A stretch of DNA of 64,000 nt from Nannocystis punicea (GTDB lineage: Bacteria > Myxococcota_A > Polyangia > Nannocystales > Nannocystaceae): contig NZ_CP114040.1 of NCBI RefSeq assembly GCF_026965555.1, positions 6,572,001 through 6,636,000 on the forward strand, written 5' to 3'. Under the pieces are notes generated by a model. That model made no database searches and was not told where the DNA came from. It saw only the letters and a list, made by a program, of their open reading frames with translations. The translations under genes and the position numbers were made by a program. This document shows, in pieces, positions 9,363 to 17,609 of this stretch. How positions within the stretch are numbered: the first letter of the stretch is position 1; each line of letters starts with the position of its first letter.

Positions 9363-10352
9363 ATGTCTTCGGGCCCGGCCAAACCCGTCTCACGTCTCCG
9401 CGGGCTGCTGCTCGCCGCGCCGGCGTGGGCCGCCCTCGCCTGCAGCGATGTCGAGGCGCTGCAGCGGCAGATCAGCGAGCGCCTGCAGCAGGGCCTGACC
9501 TCGACCGACAAGAAGCGGCCCGAGGAGCCCGACCGCCTGCCGCCGGAGCTCGTCCTCAACAAGCTGCGGCTCTACGTCGACTGCGTCGGCGCCACCCGCG
9601 TCCCGGTGTACGACGCCTACCGCGAGGGCGCGGCCGCGTTCGCCGGCCGCACGCGCGTCCCGCCGGCCGAGATCCCGCCGGAGGCGCTCGGCGAGTGCGA
9701 CAAGGCCGAGCGCGAGGGCCCGCTGCTCAAGCCGCCGCAGCCCGCGCTCGAGCAGGCGGCCGCGGTCTACAACGACACCTCGAAGGTGTTCGCGGCCACC
9801 ATCGACGCTGTCCGCGAGGACATGTCCCAAAAGTCCTCCTCGATCGAGGAGGACGGCGAGCGCTCGCCGATCTACAACAACTTCAGCGACGCCTACCGCG
9901 CGTGGGACGAGTCGCGCCGGGCCCTCGAGGAGCAGATCGCCGCCCGCCAGACCCGCCTCGACGCCGCCGTCCTGGCCGCGATCGAGGCCCGCGCCGGCGC
10001 CGGCCTCGAGTGGCACACCCGCAACGTCATCATCCAGGCCAAGCCGTACGTGCGCTGCATCGGCGACCACGACGAGTTCACCGCCGGCGTGTGCGAGGCG
10101 TTCCACGGCGCCTTCAGCACCGCCTACGCCGAGTTCCGCGCCGCCTACGACTCCGACCCCGCGGCCGCGGCCGCGGTGTTCTGGCTGCCGCAGTTCGCCG
10201 AGAGCCTGGCCCAGTACGCCGCCGCCGCCGACGCGCTGACGCAGGCGATCCGGGCCGGCAAGGCCCGCTCGGGCGAGATCAGCGCGGTCGTCCAGGAGTA
10301 CGGCGACGCCGTCCACGACGGCGAGACCGTCAACTTCGCCCGCCTGCGCTGA
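9363..10352 (+). CDS. Putative DUF3829-like lipoprotein
   Basis: 329-aa exported protein with a signal peptide ending in lipobox AALAC. The region from about residue 55 (NKLRLYVDCVGATRVPVYDAYREG) resembles the start of DUF3829-type helical lipoproteins; this match is tentative. The rest is predicted mostly helical, with Ala-rich stretches. A repeat-family unit lies in the coding region (GGACATGTCC at 9818-9827 with degenerate neighbours 14 bp either side) and encodes the EDMSQKSSS segment. The ATG was chosen because it opens the signal peptide; the frame is open further upstream. Function unknown. Confidence 0.75.
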   Translation: MSSGPAKPVSRLRGLLLAAPAWAALACSDVEALQRQISERLQQGLTSTDKKRPEEPDRLPPELVLNKLRLYVDCVGATRVPVYDAYREGAAAFAGRTRVPPAEIPPEALGECDKAEREGPLLKPPQPALEQAAAVYNDTSKVFAATIDAVREDMSQKSSSIEEDGERSPIYNNFSDAYRAWDESRRALEEQIAARQTRLDAAVLAAIEARAGAGLEWHTRNVIIQAKPYVRCIGDHDEFTAGVCEAFHGAFSTAYAEFRAAYDSDPAAAAAVFWLPQFAESLAQYAAAADALTQAIRAGKARSGEISAVVQEYGDAVHDGETVNFARLR

Positions 10353-10355
10353 CGT

Positions 10356-10421
10356 CGGCCTGCACTTTCATACCTGTCCCATCCGCCCTGTCCCTCGCCA
10401 CCTGTCCTTCGGAGCACCCGC
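10356..10421. repeat. 14-bp-phased array, CCTG form, up to a start codon
   Basis: Units start at 10356 (CGGCCTGCAC), 10370 (ATACCTGTCC), 10384 (CGCCCTGTCC), 10398 (CCACCTGTCC) and 10412 (GAGCACCCGC, weak), again at an exact 14-bp period. Here the clear units keep one orientation with a CCTG core instead of the symmetric CATG. The array fills the gap between two genes and stops 1 bp before the ATG at 10423. Confidence 0.85.
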
Positions 10422-10422
10422 C

Positions 10423-11463
10423 ATGAGAGCCGTCGTCCTCCGCCGCCACGGCGACCCCAGCGTCCTCGAGCTCGCCGACCTGCCCGACCCCGAGCCCGGC
10501 CCCGGCCAGGCGCTGGTCGAGGTCCGGGCCTGCGCCCTCAACCGCCTCGACATCTGGGTCCGCGGCGGCCTGCCCGGCCTCAAGCTGCCGCTGCCGCACG
10601 TGCTCGGCTGCGACATCGCCGGCGTGGTCACGGCGGTCGGCCCCGGCGTCGACCCGGCCAGAGTCGGCGCCGAGGTCGTCGTCAGCCCCGGCGTCTCGTG
10701 CGGCCAGTGCGAGGCGTGCCTGTCGGGCTGGGACAACCTGTGCCCGAAGTACGGCATCCTCGGCGAGCAGCTCCCGGGCGGCTACTGCGAGCAGATCGCA
10801 GTGCCGGCGCAGAACCTGCTGCCCAAGCCCGACAACCTCGACTTCGTCGCCGCCGCCGCGATCCCGCTGACCTTCCTGACCGCCTGGCAGATGCTGGTCG
10901 TGCGCGCGCAGGTGAAGCCCGGACAGACGGTCCTGATCCACGCCGTCGGCAGCGGCGTCGGCGTCGCCGGCCTGCAGATCGCCCGCCTGTTCGGCGCCCG
11001 CGTCATCGCCCTCGCCAGCAGCGACGCCAAGCTGGAACGCGCGCGCGAGCTCGGGGCCGAGCTCGCCTTCCGCAGCGACGACTCCGAGTGGGAGCGGCGC
11101 GTGCGGGCCGTCCCGTGGGTGCAGAAGCGCGGCGTCGACGTCGTGTTCGAGCACACCGGCGCCGCCACCTGGGAGGCCAGCCTGCGCCTGTGCAAGCGCG
11201 GCGGCGCGATCGTCACCTGCGGCGCCACCTCGGGCTACGCGGCCACCACCGACCTGCGGCAGGTGTTCTTCCGCCAGCTGCAGATCCTCGGCAGCACCAT
11301 GGGCAGCAAGTCGCTGCTGTTCCCGATCCTCGCCCACGTCGGCCGCGGCGAGCTGAAGCCGATCCTCGACCGCACCTTCCCGCTCGCCGAGGCCGAGGCC
11401 GCCCACCGCTACCTCGACCGCCGCGAACAGTTCGGCAAGGTCGTCCTCACCTTCGACCGATGA
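10423..11463 (+). CDS. MDR-family zinc-binding dehydrogenase/reductase
   Basis: 346-aa medium-chain dehydrogenase/reductase. The GroES-like N-terminal domain has the four structural-zinc cysteines C93, C96, C99 and C107 (SCGQCEACLSGWDNLC). The usual catalytic-zinc Cys and His are absent: the expected positions read CALNRLD and LGCDIAG, so a zinc-alcohol-dehydrogenase mechanism is unlikely and quinone or enoyl reduction is more plausible. The Rossmann domain carries AVGSGVGVAGLQIA for NAD(P)H. The end of the gene (LDRREQFGKVVLTFDR) has been copied several times in the DNA downstream. Substrate unknown. Confidence 0.9.
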   Translation: MRAVVLRRHGDPSVLELADLPDPEPGPGQALVEVRACALNRLDIWVRGGLPGLKLPLPHVLGCDIAGVVTAVGPGVDPARVGAEVVVSPGVSCGQCEACLSGWDNLCPKYGILGEQLPGGYCEQIAVPAQNLLPKPDNLDFVAAAAIPLTFLTAWQMLVVRAQVKPGQTVLIHAVGSGVGVAGLQIARLFGARVIALASSDAKLERARELGAELAFRSDDSEWERRVRAVPWVQKRGVDVVFEHTGAATWEASLRLCKRGGAIVTCGATSGYAATTDLRQVFFRQLQILGSTMGSKSLLFPILAHVGRGELKPILDRTFPLAEAEAAHRYLDRREQFGKVVLTFDR

Positions 11464-11899
11464 CCCGCCCAGAACCTGTCCTTTCGGCCTACCTCGACCG
11501 CCCCGAACCGTTCCGCGACCGATGACCCGCCCAGAACCTGTCCGTTCGGCGACCTCGCACGCGCGTCCTCCCCTTCGACCGACCGACCCGCCTCCCCACC
11601 TGTCCTTTCGGTCAGGCTCGACCACCCGTCCGTTCGGCGCGCTCGTCCTACCCCTCCCCTGATGACCCGCCCAGAACCTGTCCTCTCAGGACACCTCGAC
11701 CGCCGCGAACAGTTCGGCGAGCTCGTCCTCACCCTCCCCTGATGATCCGCCCAGAACCTGTCCTTTCGGGCTACCCGATGATCCGCCCCGAACCAATACC
11801 TGTCCTTTCGGGCAGCCCCGACCGCCGCGGACAGTTCGCCGATCTCGTCCTCACCTCCGACCGATGACCCGCCCCGAACCCACTCCTGTCCTTTCGGGC
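11411..11899. repeat. Tandem copies of the preceding gene's 3' end
   Basis: The last 50 bp of the dehydrogenase gene plus the following GATGACCCGCCCAGAACC/TGTCC block recur in tandem with decay: 11411-11489 (gene tail itself), 11491-11551 (internal deletion), 11551-11612 (degenerate), about 11615-11690 (left half mostly lost), 11691-11770 (well preserved), 11771-11816 (short) and 11817-11899. Every copy ends in a CCTGTCC repeat-family half-site followed by TTTCGG or close to it. The last copy runs into the start of the methyltransferase gene and may supply its first codons. Confidence 0.85.
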
Positions 11900-12604
11900 G
11901 ACCGCTTCGCCTACCCCATGCGCCGCACCCGCGAGCTGTGCGGCGGCGTCGTCGTCGAGCTCGACGTCGTCGCCAGCCTCGACGCCGCCATCGACGCCCT
12001 GTGCGACGAGGTCGGCCGCAGCATGGACGACGCCGAGGCGCTCCGCCTGGTCCCCTACTTCGGCACCCTGTGGCCGGCCGGCCGCGCCCTCGCGGCCCAC
12101 CTCGGCGAGCGACCGGCCCTGGTCCGCGGCCGCCGCGTCATCGAGGTCGGCTGCGGCCTCGGCCTGCCGGCCCTGGTCGCCGCCCGCCTCGGCGCCCACG
12201 TCCTCGCCTGCGACGCCCACCCCGACGTGCTCGCCCTGCTGCGCCGCAACGCCGCCCTCAACGACGCGGTGATCGCCTATCACCCGGGCGACGTCGCCGA
12301 CCCGGACGCCCTGGTCGCCGCGCTCGGCACCGCCGACGTCGTGCTGGCCAGCGACGTGGCGTACGAGGCAGGTCTCGCGGGACATGTCGCCCCGGCCCTG
12401 GCCCGCCTGTGCCGCCCGGGCGGCCGGATCGTCCTCGCCGATCCCGGACGCCCGCTGTTTCAGACGGTCGTCAACGCCGTCGAGGCGCTCGGCTACCGCA
12501 GCGAGGTGGAGATCCGCCGCGCACGCCGCGGAGACGACAGCGCCACCACCGGCGCCGCCGGCACCGACGGCGAACAAGAAGTCTTCATCGTCACCTTCGA
12601 GTGA
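11864..12604 (+). CDS. Class I SAM-dependent methyltransferase
   Basis: 246-aa methyltransferase resembling the ETFB/EEF-type lysine methyltransferase and nicotinamide N-methyltransferase-like group. The SAM-binding motif I VIEVGCGLGLPALVAARLGA is at about 88-107, and the motif IV region is ADVVLASDVAYEAGL. The first 18 residues (MTRPEPTPVLSGDRF...) are encoded by the last copy of the tandem 3'-tail array, so the original start may be the ATG at 11918 (MRRTRELCGG). A repeat-unit triplet at 12366-12403 underlies AGLAGHVAPALA. The methyl acceptor is unknown. Confidence 0.83.
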   Translation: MTRPEPTPVLSGDRFAYPMRRTRELCGGVVVELDVVASLDAAIDALCDEVGRSMDDAEALRLVPYFGTLWPAGRALAAHLGERPALVRGRRVIEVGCGLGLPALVAARLGAHVLACDAHPDVLALLRRNAALNDAVIAYHPGDVADPDALVAALGTADVVLASDVAYEAGLAGHVAPALARLCRPGGRIVLADPGRPLFQTVVNAVEALGYRSEVEIRRARRGDDSATTGAAGTDGEQEVFIVTFE

Positions 12605-12663
12605 CCCGCGGCCGAGACCGATCGTCGATCTGGCGGCGAAACTGCCAGCGCCGCGGCCGCCGG

Positions 12664-12687
12664 CGATCTGTCCTTCCAGACATGTGA
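12664..12687. repeat. Pair of 14-bp-phased decamers
   Basis: Degenerate units CGATCTGTCC (12664-12673) and AGACATGTGA (12678-12687), 14 bp apart, lie between the methyltransferase and the GAF-STAS gene. Confidence 0.6.
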
Positions 12688-12756
12688 TGCAGATCCGGCG
12701 GCCCCGCCGCTCGCCCGCCCAGTGTTGCCGGTCATACTTCGCTATGGAGGGGAAGC

Positions 12757-13833
12757 ATGAATCTGCTCGACCGCGCCGCGCGGATCGCCGCAGCCGCGCG
12801 CATCGCCGAGGACCCGGACCGGGCCAGAGCGCGGGTGCTCGCCGAGCTGATGTGCGGCGGCGATGAGCCGGCCGACAACAAGAACCTCGCCCGCCAGCTG
12901 AGCGCCCTGCTCGAGCTGTCCCGCGACCGCGAGCGGCCGGACGTCGACCTCACCACCGCGCTCAGGCGGATCACGGAGACCGCCGTCGACATCCTCAAGA
13001 TCCACCGCTCTGGAGTGTGGTTCTTCACCCCCGACGCCTCTGCGCTGGAGTGCGCCGACATCTACGACGTGGCGACATCTGCGCACTCGTCCGGCGCCAT
13101 CCTCTACCGCTGCGACTTCCCGATCTATTTTGCCACCCTGGCGACCACCCGCGTGCTGGACGCCTCGGACGCGCAGACCGACCCGCGCACCCGCGAATTC
13201 GCGGCCATTTATTTTCGCCGGCACGGCGTGTCGGCCACCCTCGACGCCCCGATCCGCTCGCGCGGCGGCCTGTCGGGCGTGCTCTGCTGCGAGTACATCG
13301 GCGACCCACGCACGTGGACCGACGACGAGCTGGCGTTCGTCGCCTCGCTCGCCGACGCCGTGACGCTCGCGCTCGAGACCGACCGCCGCCGCACCGCCGA
13401 GCGCGACCTCCTGCACAAGATGTCGGTGATCCACGCGCAGCGGCAAGAGATCGCCCGCCTCACTTCCCCGGTGCTCGAGATCTGGGACAGCGTCCTCGCG
13501 GTGCCGCTGATCGGGCACCTCGACGCCGACCGCCAGGCCGCGACCATCGGCGGCCTCGCGGAGGCCATCTCGCGGCAACAGGCCGCCTGGGTGGTGCTCG
13601 ACCTGCAAGCGCTCGAGGCGATCGACGCCGTCAACGCGGAGTCGATCGCCCAGATCGCCCACGCGGTCCGCCGCCTCGGAGCCGCCTGCGTGCTGTCCGG
13701 CGTCAACTCCGACGCCGTCGCCCAGCTCGTCGCCTTCAGCCCCGAGCTGGCCCGCCTGCCCGCCACTGGCAGCCTCAAGCACGGGCTGCAGCACTGCCTG
13801 CAGAGCTCCTGTCCCGAAGGCCAGCTCGCGTGA
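12757..13833 (+). CDS. GAF-STAS (RsbR-like) regulatory protein
   Basis: 358-aa cytoplasmic protein. A GAF sensor domain occupies about residues 65-215 (ILKIHRSGVWFFTPD, GVLCCEYIGDPRTWTDDELAF), and an RsbR/RsbS-type STAS domain occupies about 240-345 (SVLAVPLIGHLDADRQ, WVVLDLQALEAID, LGAACVLSGVN). STAS proteins of this type form stressosomes and are controlled by phosphorylation of one or two threonines. Here the usual positions read IDAVNAES and SGVNSDAVAQ, with no threonine. A strong ribosome-binding site GGAGGGGA lies at 12746-12753. The C-terminal LQSSCPEGQLA is encoded by a repeat pair (13805-13828). No kinase or phosphatase partner gene is nearby. Confidence 0.85.
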   Translation: MNLLDRAARIAAAARIAEDPDRARARVLAELMCGGDEPADNKNLARQLSALLELSRDRERPDVDLTTALRRITETAVDILKIHRSGVWFFTPDASALECADIYDVATSAHSSGAILYRCDFPIYFATLATTRVLDASDAQTDPRTREFAAIYFRRHGVSATLDAPIRSRGGLSGVLCCEYIGDPRTWTDDELAFVASLADAVTLALETDRRRTAERDLLHKMSVIHAQRQEIARLTSPVLEIWDSVLAVPLIGHLDADRQAATIGGLAEAISRQQAAWVVLDLQALEAIDAVNAESIAQIAHAVRRLGAACVLSGVNSDAVAQLVAFSPELARLPATGSLKHGLQHCLQSSCPEGQLA

Positions 13834-13989
13834 ACGCGAGGTCGTGAGACGAGCAAGGCTGCGCGGCGTGGCCAGGGCCCGTGCCCTGGTCGAGTCCGCA
13901 GCCTCCCGACGAGGCGCGTCGGGCTACGAGGCCCAAGGCGCCGTGAGCCCCGTGAGTCACGACCTCGAGCGAGCCGCCCATGCGGCCTC

Positions 13990-14760
13990 GTGCCCTCCTC
14001 CTGGGTGTGGTGCAGGGCGAGCGCACGCGTCTCGTGCACTCGCCCGCGGCGGAGCCCGGGGCCAGCGCACGCGGTCGCATACCCTCAACCGCGACACGGT
14101 TCAGGCCGAGCGCACCGGGCCGGGCGCCTCGCCTGCTTCGTGCTCCCGGACGCGCGCAACAACCTCGTGCGCTCGCCTGCTTCGTGATGACGGCCGGGCG
14201 CACGCGGTCGCATACACTCGCTCTCGGCATCGTTCAAGACGACCGCACGGATTCTCGTGCACTCGCCTCAGCATCGTTCAAGACGACCGCACTCGTGCGC
14301 TCGTCCTGGGCGTGTCTCAGGGCGGGCACAGGCGATCTGGGCCTCGTGCGCTCGCCCGCGTCGCGATCGCGGCCGAGCACACGCGGTCTTGTGTGCTCGG
14401 CCGCTGGGGTTCAGGTCGAGCGCACCGGGCTTCGTGCGCTCGCCTGCTTCGTGCTCGCGGCCGAGCACACGCGGTCTCGTCTGCTCGTCCGCCAGATGGT
14501 TCAGGCCGAGCGCACCGGGCCTCGTGCGCTCGCCTGCTGGTAATCGCGGCCGAGCACACCTTGTATGCTCGTCCGCCGAGGGGTTCAGGCCGAGCGCACC
14601 GGGCCTCGTGCGCTCGCCTGCTTCGTGCTCCCGGCCGAGCACACGAGGTCTCGTGTGCTCGTCCGCCAGATGTTCAGGCCGAGCACACGCGGTCTCGTGT
14701 GCTCGTCCGCCGAGGGGTTCAGGCCGAGCACACGCGGTCTCGTGTGCTCGCCTGGTCACC
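13990..14760. repeat. Array of alternating short hairpins
   Basis: Two related hairpin types alternate. Type A is GAGCACACG-6 nt-CGTGTGCTC, with best copies in 14370-14400, 14634-14665 and 14683-14755. Type B is GAGCGCAC-8 nt-GTGCGCTC, with best copies at about 14418-14445, 14507-14535 and 14593-14620. They are joined by spacers reading GCCTGCTTCGTGCTC and GTCCGCCGAGGGGTTCAGGC. The composite period is roughly 85-95 bp. The array decays towards its left end, where only half-hairpins remain. It is not a CRISPR: the spacers are repeats too, and there are no cas genes. Confidence 0.8.
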
Positions 14761-14764
14761 CACT

Positions 14765-14802
14765 CGAAGCGTCCTACAGGACATGTCCCGAAGGACATCC
14801 TA
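14765..14802. repeat. Three-unit 14-bp-phased decamers
   Basis: Units start at 14765 (CGAAGCGTCC, weak), 14779 (GGACATGTCC) and 14793 (GGACATCCTA). The array ends just before the stop codon of the histone-like gene. Confidence 0.75.
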
Positions 14803-14803
14803 A

Positions 14804-15124
14804 CTAGCGGGCCCGGGTCTTCTTCGCCTTGCCTGTGCTGACGGGGGCCTTGCGGGAGGTCTGCGGCGACGCCTTGGCGGCGCGGCGGCGACGGGTCTCC
14901 CAGCCCTTCTTGGCCGCCTCGCTGCGCGACTTCGAAGCGGGCGCGGCGGCCTGCTTGCCCGTGCGCGCGGCGGGCTTGCTCGTCGCCCGGCCGGTCGTGG
15001 CCTTGCTCTTCACCGCGGGGCTCCCTGCCCTCGCCTTCGCCCCGGTCTTGGCCGGAGCCGCCTTGCGTGCTTTCGCCCCGGCCCGTGCCGTTCCACTCTG
15101 CTTCGTCCGCTCGCTACGCGCCAT
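14804..15124 (-). CDS. Histone H1-like Lys/Ala/Arg-rich protein
   Basis: 106-aa, extremely basic, low-complexity protein (AKARKAAPAKTGAKARAG, AKKTRAR). This is typical of bacterial histone-H1-like or nucleoid-compacting tails. It includes SEAAKKGWETRRRR, a short motif seen in small basic bacterial proteins. It presumably binds DNA or RNA. The start was set at MARSERTKQSG because AAGGAG lies 8 nt upstream; a longer frame begins 20 codons earlier. It lacks an ordered domain. It sits next to the densest repeat region of the window. Confidence 0.78.
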   Translation of the reverse strand: MARSERTKQSGTARAGAKARKAAPAKTGAKARAGSPAVKSKATTGRATSKPAARTGKQAAAPASKSRSEAAKKGWETRRRRAAKASPQTSRKAPVSTGKAKKTRAR

Positions 15125-15677
15125 GCTCTCACTCCTTCTGCGGCGCAAGTCTGGAACACGTTCGTCGGCCTGCAACCACTTCATCGATCACGGGCTGCGC
15201 GTAGGCACCTGCCGCGTGGCGCAGGTCCCAAAGGCCACCTCGGCCGAACCGTCGAATTCACGGCGTGGCGAGCCTCTGCATCGCCTTTCTCGCTGCATCG
15301 GCCGCGCCTCGTCGCGGCTCGATCGCCACGACGCGGACCGCCTCGCACATCGTGCATGTGCGCTGCTCCCGGCCCGCCGACCCACACATGCTTCGGTGCG
15401 ACGCCGCGCGATCCGGGACCTCGTCCATGCATCGGCACCATCCTCGCGACCTCGGCGCGTCGACCCACCGACCGTGTCGACGCGTCCTCGGAAACCCCAC
15501 CACGATGGACCTGCGGCCCCGCCAGGCTTCATCCCGTCCCACCGCGGGGCTCCGGGCGCCGCCAGGACGGACGGCCAACATGGACCGACCTCCGCCGTCG
15601 CGAGCCGGCCCACCTCGGCACCCTACCTCGCACTCGACCGCTGCGAGCGGACAGGGCCGCGATCGACGAACGGCGCC
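15125..15677. other. 553-bp gap, nothing recognised
   Basis: Open frames on both strands (for example 15188-15613 minus and 15265-15960 plus) have no recognisable domain, and their codon-position composition is unlike the real genes. I see no RNA gene or clear palindromic array. Confidence 0.45.
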
Positions 15678-17105
15678 TCACGCCGCGCGGCCGCGGCGGC
15701 GGCGGAGCGTCAGCAGCCCCGCGAGCAGCAGGATCGTCGCTCCGGGCGTCGGCTCTGCCGTCACGCTGCAGCCCTTCTTGCTCGCGCCCGGCTCGCCGCC
15801 GACCTCGGGCGGGCCTTCGGCCGAGCCGAGGTACGGCTCGCCGCCCGAGCCGCCGCTGCTGGACGTGCCGGAGCCGTCGTCGCCGCCGGACGACGAATCG
15901 CTGGTGCTGCCGCCGCCGCTGCTGTCGCCGGACGACGACCCGCCGTCCGGCTTCCCGTAGCGCTTGTTGTCCTCGTGCTCCTTCCACTTCTCGGGGTACG
16001 GAGGCAGCTCGGCCGGGCGCGGGCGCGCGTTGGCGACCTTCTTCCACGCCCCCGGCGACGGGAACCACGGCCCGGTCGGCGGCTGGAAGCTGATGACATA
16101 GACCGCGCGGCGGTTCTTCTCCTCGTCGAACGAGTCGGGGGTCTGGACCTTGAGGCCCTTCTCGCCCATGCCCGTGTAGTAGATCTCGGACCACACGCCC
16201 TTCTCGTGGAAGCGCTCTGCGATCGCCCGGGCGCGGCCCTCCGACAGCTTTTGATTGTCGCCCGGCTTGCCCACCGTGTCGGTGTAGCCGGCGATGAACA
16301 GCTTGGGCACGTAGCCGGCGCCCTCGAGCGCGTTGCCGACGGCCTTCTTCGCGTTCTCGACGGCCGCCAGCTTGTGCATCGCCACCGCCGCCGCCTCGTC
16401 GATCTTGGGCGCCTGCTCGCCGCGGATGATCGCCTTGCCGCTGTCGAACACGACCTCGGTGTGGGGGATCTCGATCGCCATCGGCGCCAGGATGTGCTCG
16501 CCGTACTGGCCCTGCGCGCCTTCGAACCGGACCTTGACCAGGAACACGTCGTCGGTCGTGTCCCACTTGAGCTCGATGCGCTCGTTGGCCTTCCAGCCGC
16601 CGGTGCCCACGTCGTTGTGGATCACGTCGCCGTCGGTGTTGTAGACCTTGAACTCGTAGCCGCTGACCTCGAAGCTGGTCGTGTACGCGACCTTGTGGTC
16701 GTAGAGGATGTCGGCCGCGGTCGCCATCGCGGTGACCTTGCCCGCCGCTCCGCCGCCGCCTCCGCCGCCGCCTCCACCGGAGGGCTTGCCGGCCCCGCGG
16801 GCGACCTCGAAGTTGGCGCTGGCCTCGCCCGCCGACGACACGATGGCCATCTCGTAGGCCGAGTTGTCGCCGTTCTGAGTCCAGACGATCTTGAACTCCT
16901 TGCCGGCCTTGAGCCCCGGGATCTTCTTGCGGATCGTCTGGCGGTCGCCGGTGATCGTCACCTCCATCGACTGCAGGTCTTCGTTGGCCCGCAGGAGGAC
17001 GTGCGCCTGACCCTTCTCGTCGGTGACGCGCGAGAACTCGTAGTTGAAGGGACCGTCGAGGAGGAGAGCGATCAGGGCGCCGGCGAGGGTCGAGAACATG
17101 GGCAT
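15678..17105 (-). CDS. OmpA-domain protein with MYXO-CTERM-like tail
   Basis: 475-aa envelope protein. The N-terminal 110 residues form a secreted beta-like region, then comes a Gly10 run (about 110-119). An OmpA C-terminal peptidoglycan-binding domain spans about 213-340 (IPHTEVVFDSGKAIIRGE; GYTDTVG with Asp276; KLSEGRARA with Arg291). A Ser/Gly-rich linker (about 385-440) leads to GCSVTAEP, a hydrophobic stretch and RRRR (about 445-475). That Gly-Cys/helix/Arg layout is the MYXO-CTERM sorting signal, which is thought to be processed on the Cys by a rhomboid/CPBP-type myxosortase. It probably links the cell surface to peptidoglycan. The start could also be the ATG two codons later. Confidence 0.87.
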   Translation of the reverse strand: MPMFSTLAGALIALLLDGPFNYEFSRVTDEKGQAHVLLRANEDLQSMEVTITGDRQTIRKKIPGLKAGKEFKIVWTQNGDNSAYEMAIVSSAGEASANFEVARGAGKPSGGGGGGGGGGAAGKVTAMATAADILYDHKVAYTTSFEVSGYEFKVYNTDGDVIHNDVGTGGWKANERIELKWDTTDDVFLVKVRFEGAQGQYGEHILAPMAIEIPHTEVVFDSGKAIIRGEQAPKIDEAAAVAMHKLAAVENAKKAVGNALEGAGYVPKLFIAGYTDTVGKPGDNQKLSEGRARAIAERFHEKGVWSEIYYTGMGEKGLKVQTPDSFDEEKNRRAVYVISFQPPTGPWFPSPGAWKKVANARPRPAELPPYPEKWKEHEDNKRYGKPDGGSSSGDSSGGGSTSDSSSGGDDGSGTSSSGGSGGEPYLGSAEGPPEVGGEPGASKKGCSVTAEPTPGATILLLAGLLTLRRRRGRAA

Positions 17106-17148
17106 GGCAGCGAGTCCGGGCGGACGTTATCACGCCCGCCGGCCGCTT

Positions 17149-17517
17149 TCAGCCCGGCTGCGGCGCGCCGACGTGGCGGGCTCGCACGACCGTGTGGATC
17201 CCGCCGCGGACCAGGAAGTCGCCCTCGACCTCGAGCGACTCGGGGTCCAGGACCGCGACCAGATCGTCGAGGATCTGGTTGGTGACCGCCTCATGAAACG
17301 CCCCGGTGTCCCGGAACGACCACAGGTACAGCTTGAGGCTCTTGAGCTCCACGCAGCGCGCCCGCGGGCGGTAGCGGATCCGGATCGTGGCGAAGTCCGG
17401 CTGGCCCGTCATCGGGCACAGACAGGTGAATTCAGGGCATTCGAAGCGGATCTCGTAGTCGCGCCCGGGGCGCGGGTTGGCGAACGAAGCGAGCTCTCGG
17501 GAGGGCACCGTGGACAC
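17149..17517 (-). CDS. queF: PreQ0 reductase QueF
   Basis: Short (YkvM-type) NADPH-dependent 7-cyano-7-deazaguanine reductase, which makes preQ1 for queuosine in tRNA. It shows the active-site block FTCLCPMTGQPDFA, with the nucleophilic Cys that forms the thioimide, and the QueF motif ELKSLKLYLWSFRD followed by FHE. From the chosen GTG it is 122 aa, near the lower end of the family. GTGs at 17526 and 17508 are alternatives, and no Shine-Dalgarno decides between them. No other queuosine gene is in the window. Divergent from a lipoprotein gene. Confidence 0.9.
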   Translation of the reverse strand: MSTVPSRELASFANPRPGRDYEIRFECPEFTCLCPMTGQPDFATIRIRYRPRARCVELKSLKLYLWSFRDTGAFHEAVTNQILDDLVAVLDPESLEVEGDFLVRGGIHTVVRARHVGAPQPG

Positions 17518-17609
17518 GGCGCGCACGCTGCCATGGTCGCCTGGCCGCGGGCCAGATCTCGGATCGTGAGCTTGAACCGCGCCGCTCTGGCCGGCATCAT
17601 GCAAAACCC

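Larger units (their letters stand above)
13834..14803. other. 970-bp non-coding interval
   Basis: Gap between the convergent GAF-STAS and histone-like genes. Long frames exist on both strands, but they are repetitive (RSPAS, ERTGPRAL) and arise from the hairpin array. I see no gene. Confidence 0.6.

Noticed and set aside
5630..9562. A single 1310-codon minus-strand protein
   Set aside because: The frame runs on upstream through the lipid-kinase gene; the real S46 peptidase begins at 7900 with a lipoprotein signal.
13990..14760. CRISPR array
   Set aside because: The intervals between repeats are themselves repeated, repeat lengths vary, and there are no cas genes.
13844..14841. Several 176-319-codon frames with repeated ERTGPRAL/RSPAS peptides
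   Set aside because: They are translations of the hairpin array; the peptide repeats appear in multiple frames and on both strands, so they do not indicate a repeat protein.
15185..15613. A 141-codon minus-strand gene
   Set aside because: No domain, no ribosome-binding site and atypical codon-position composition.
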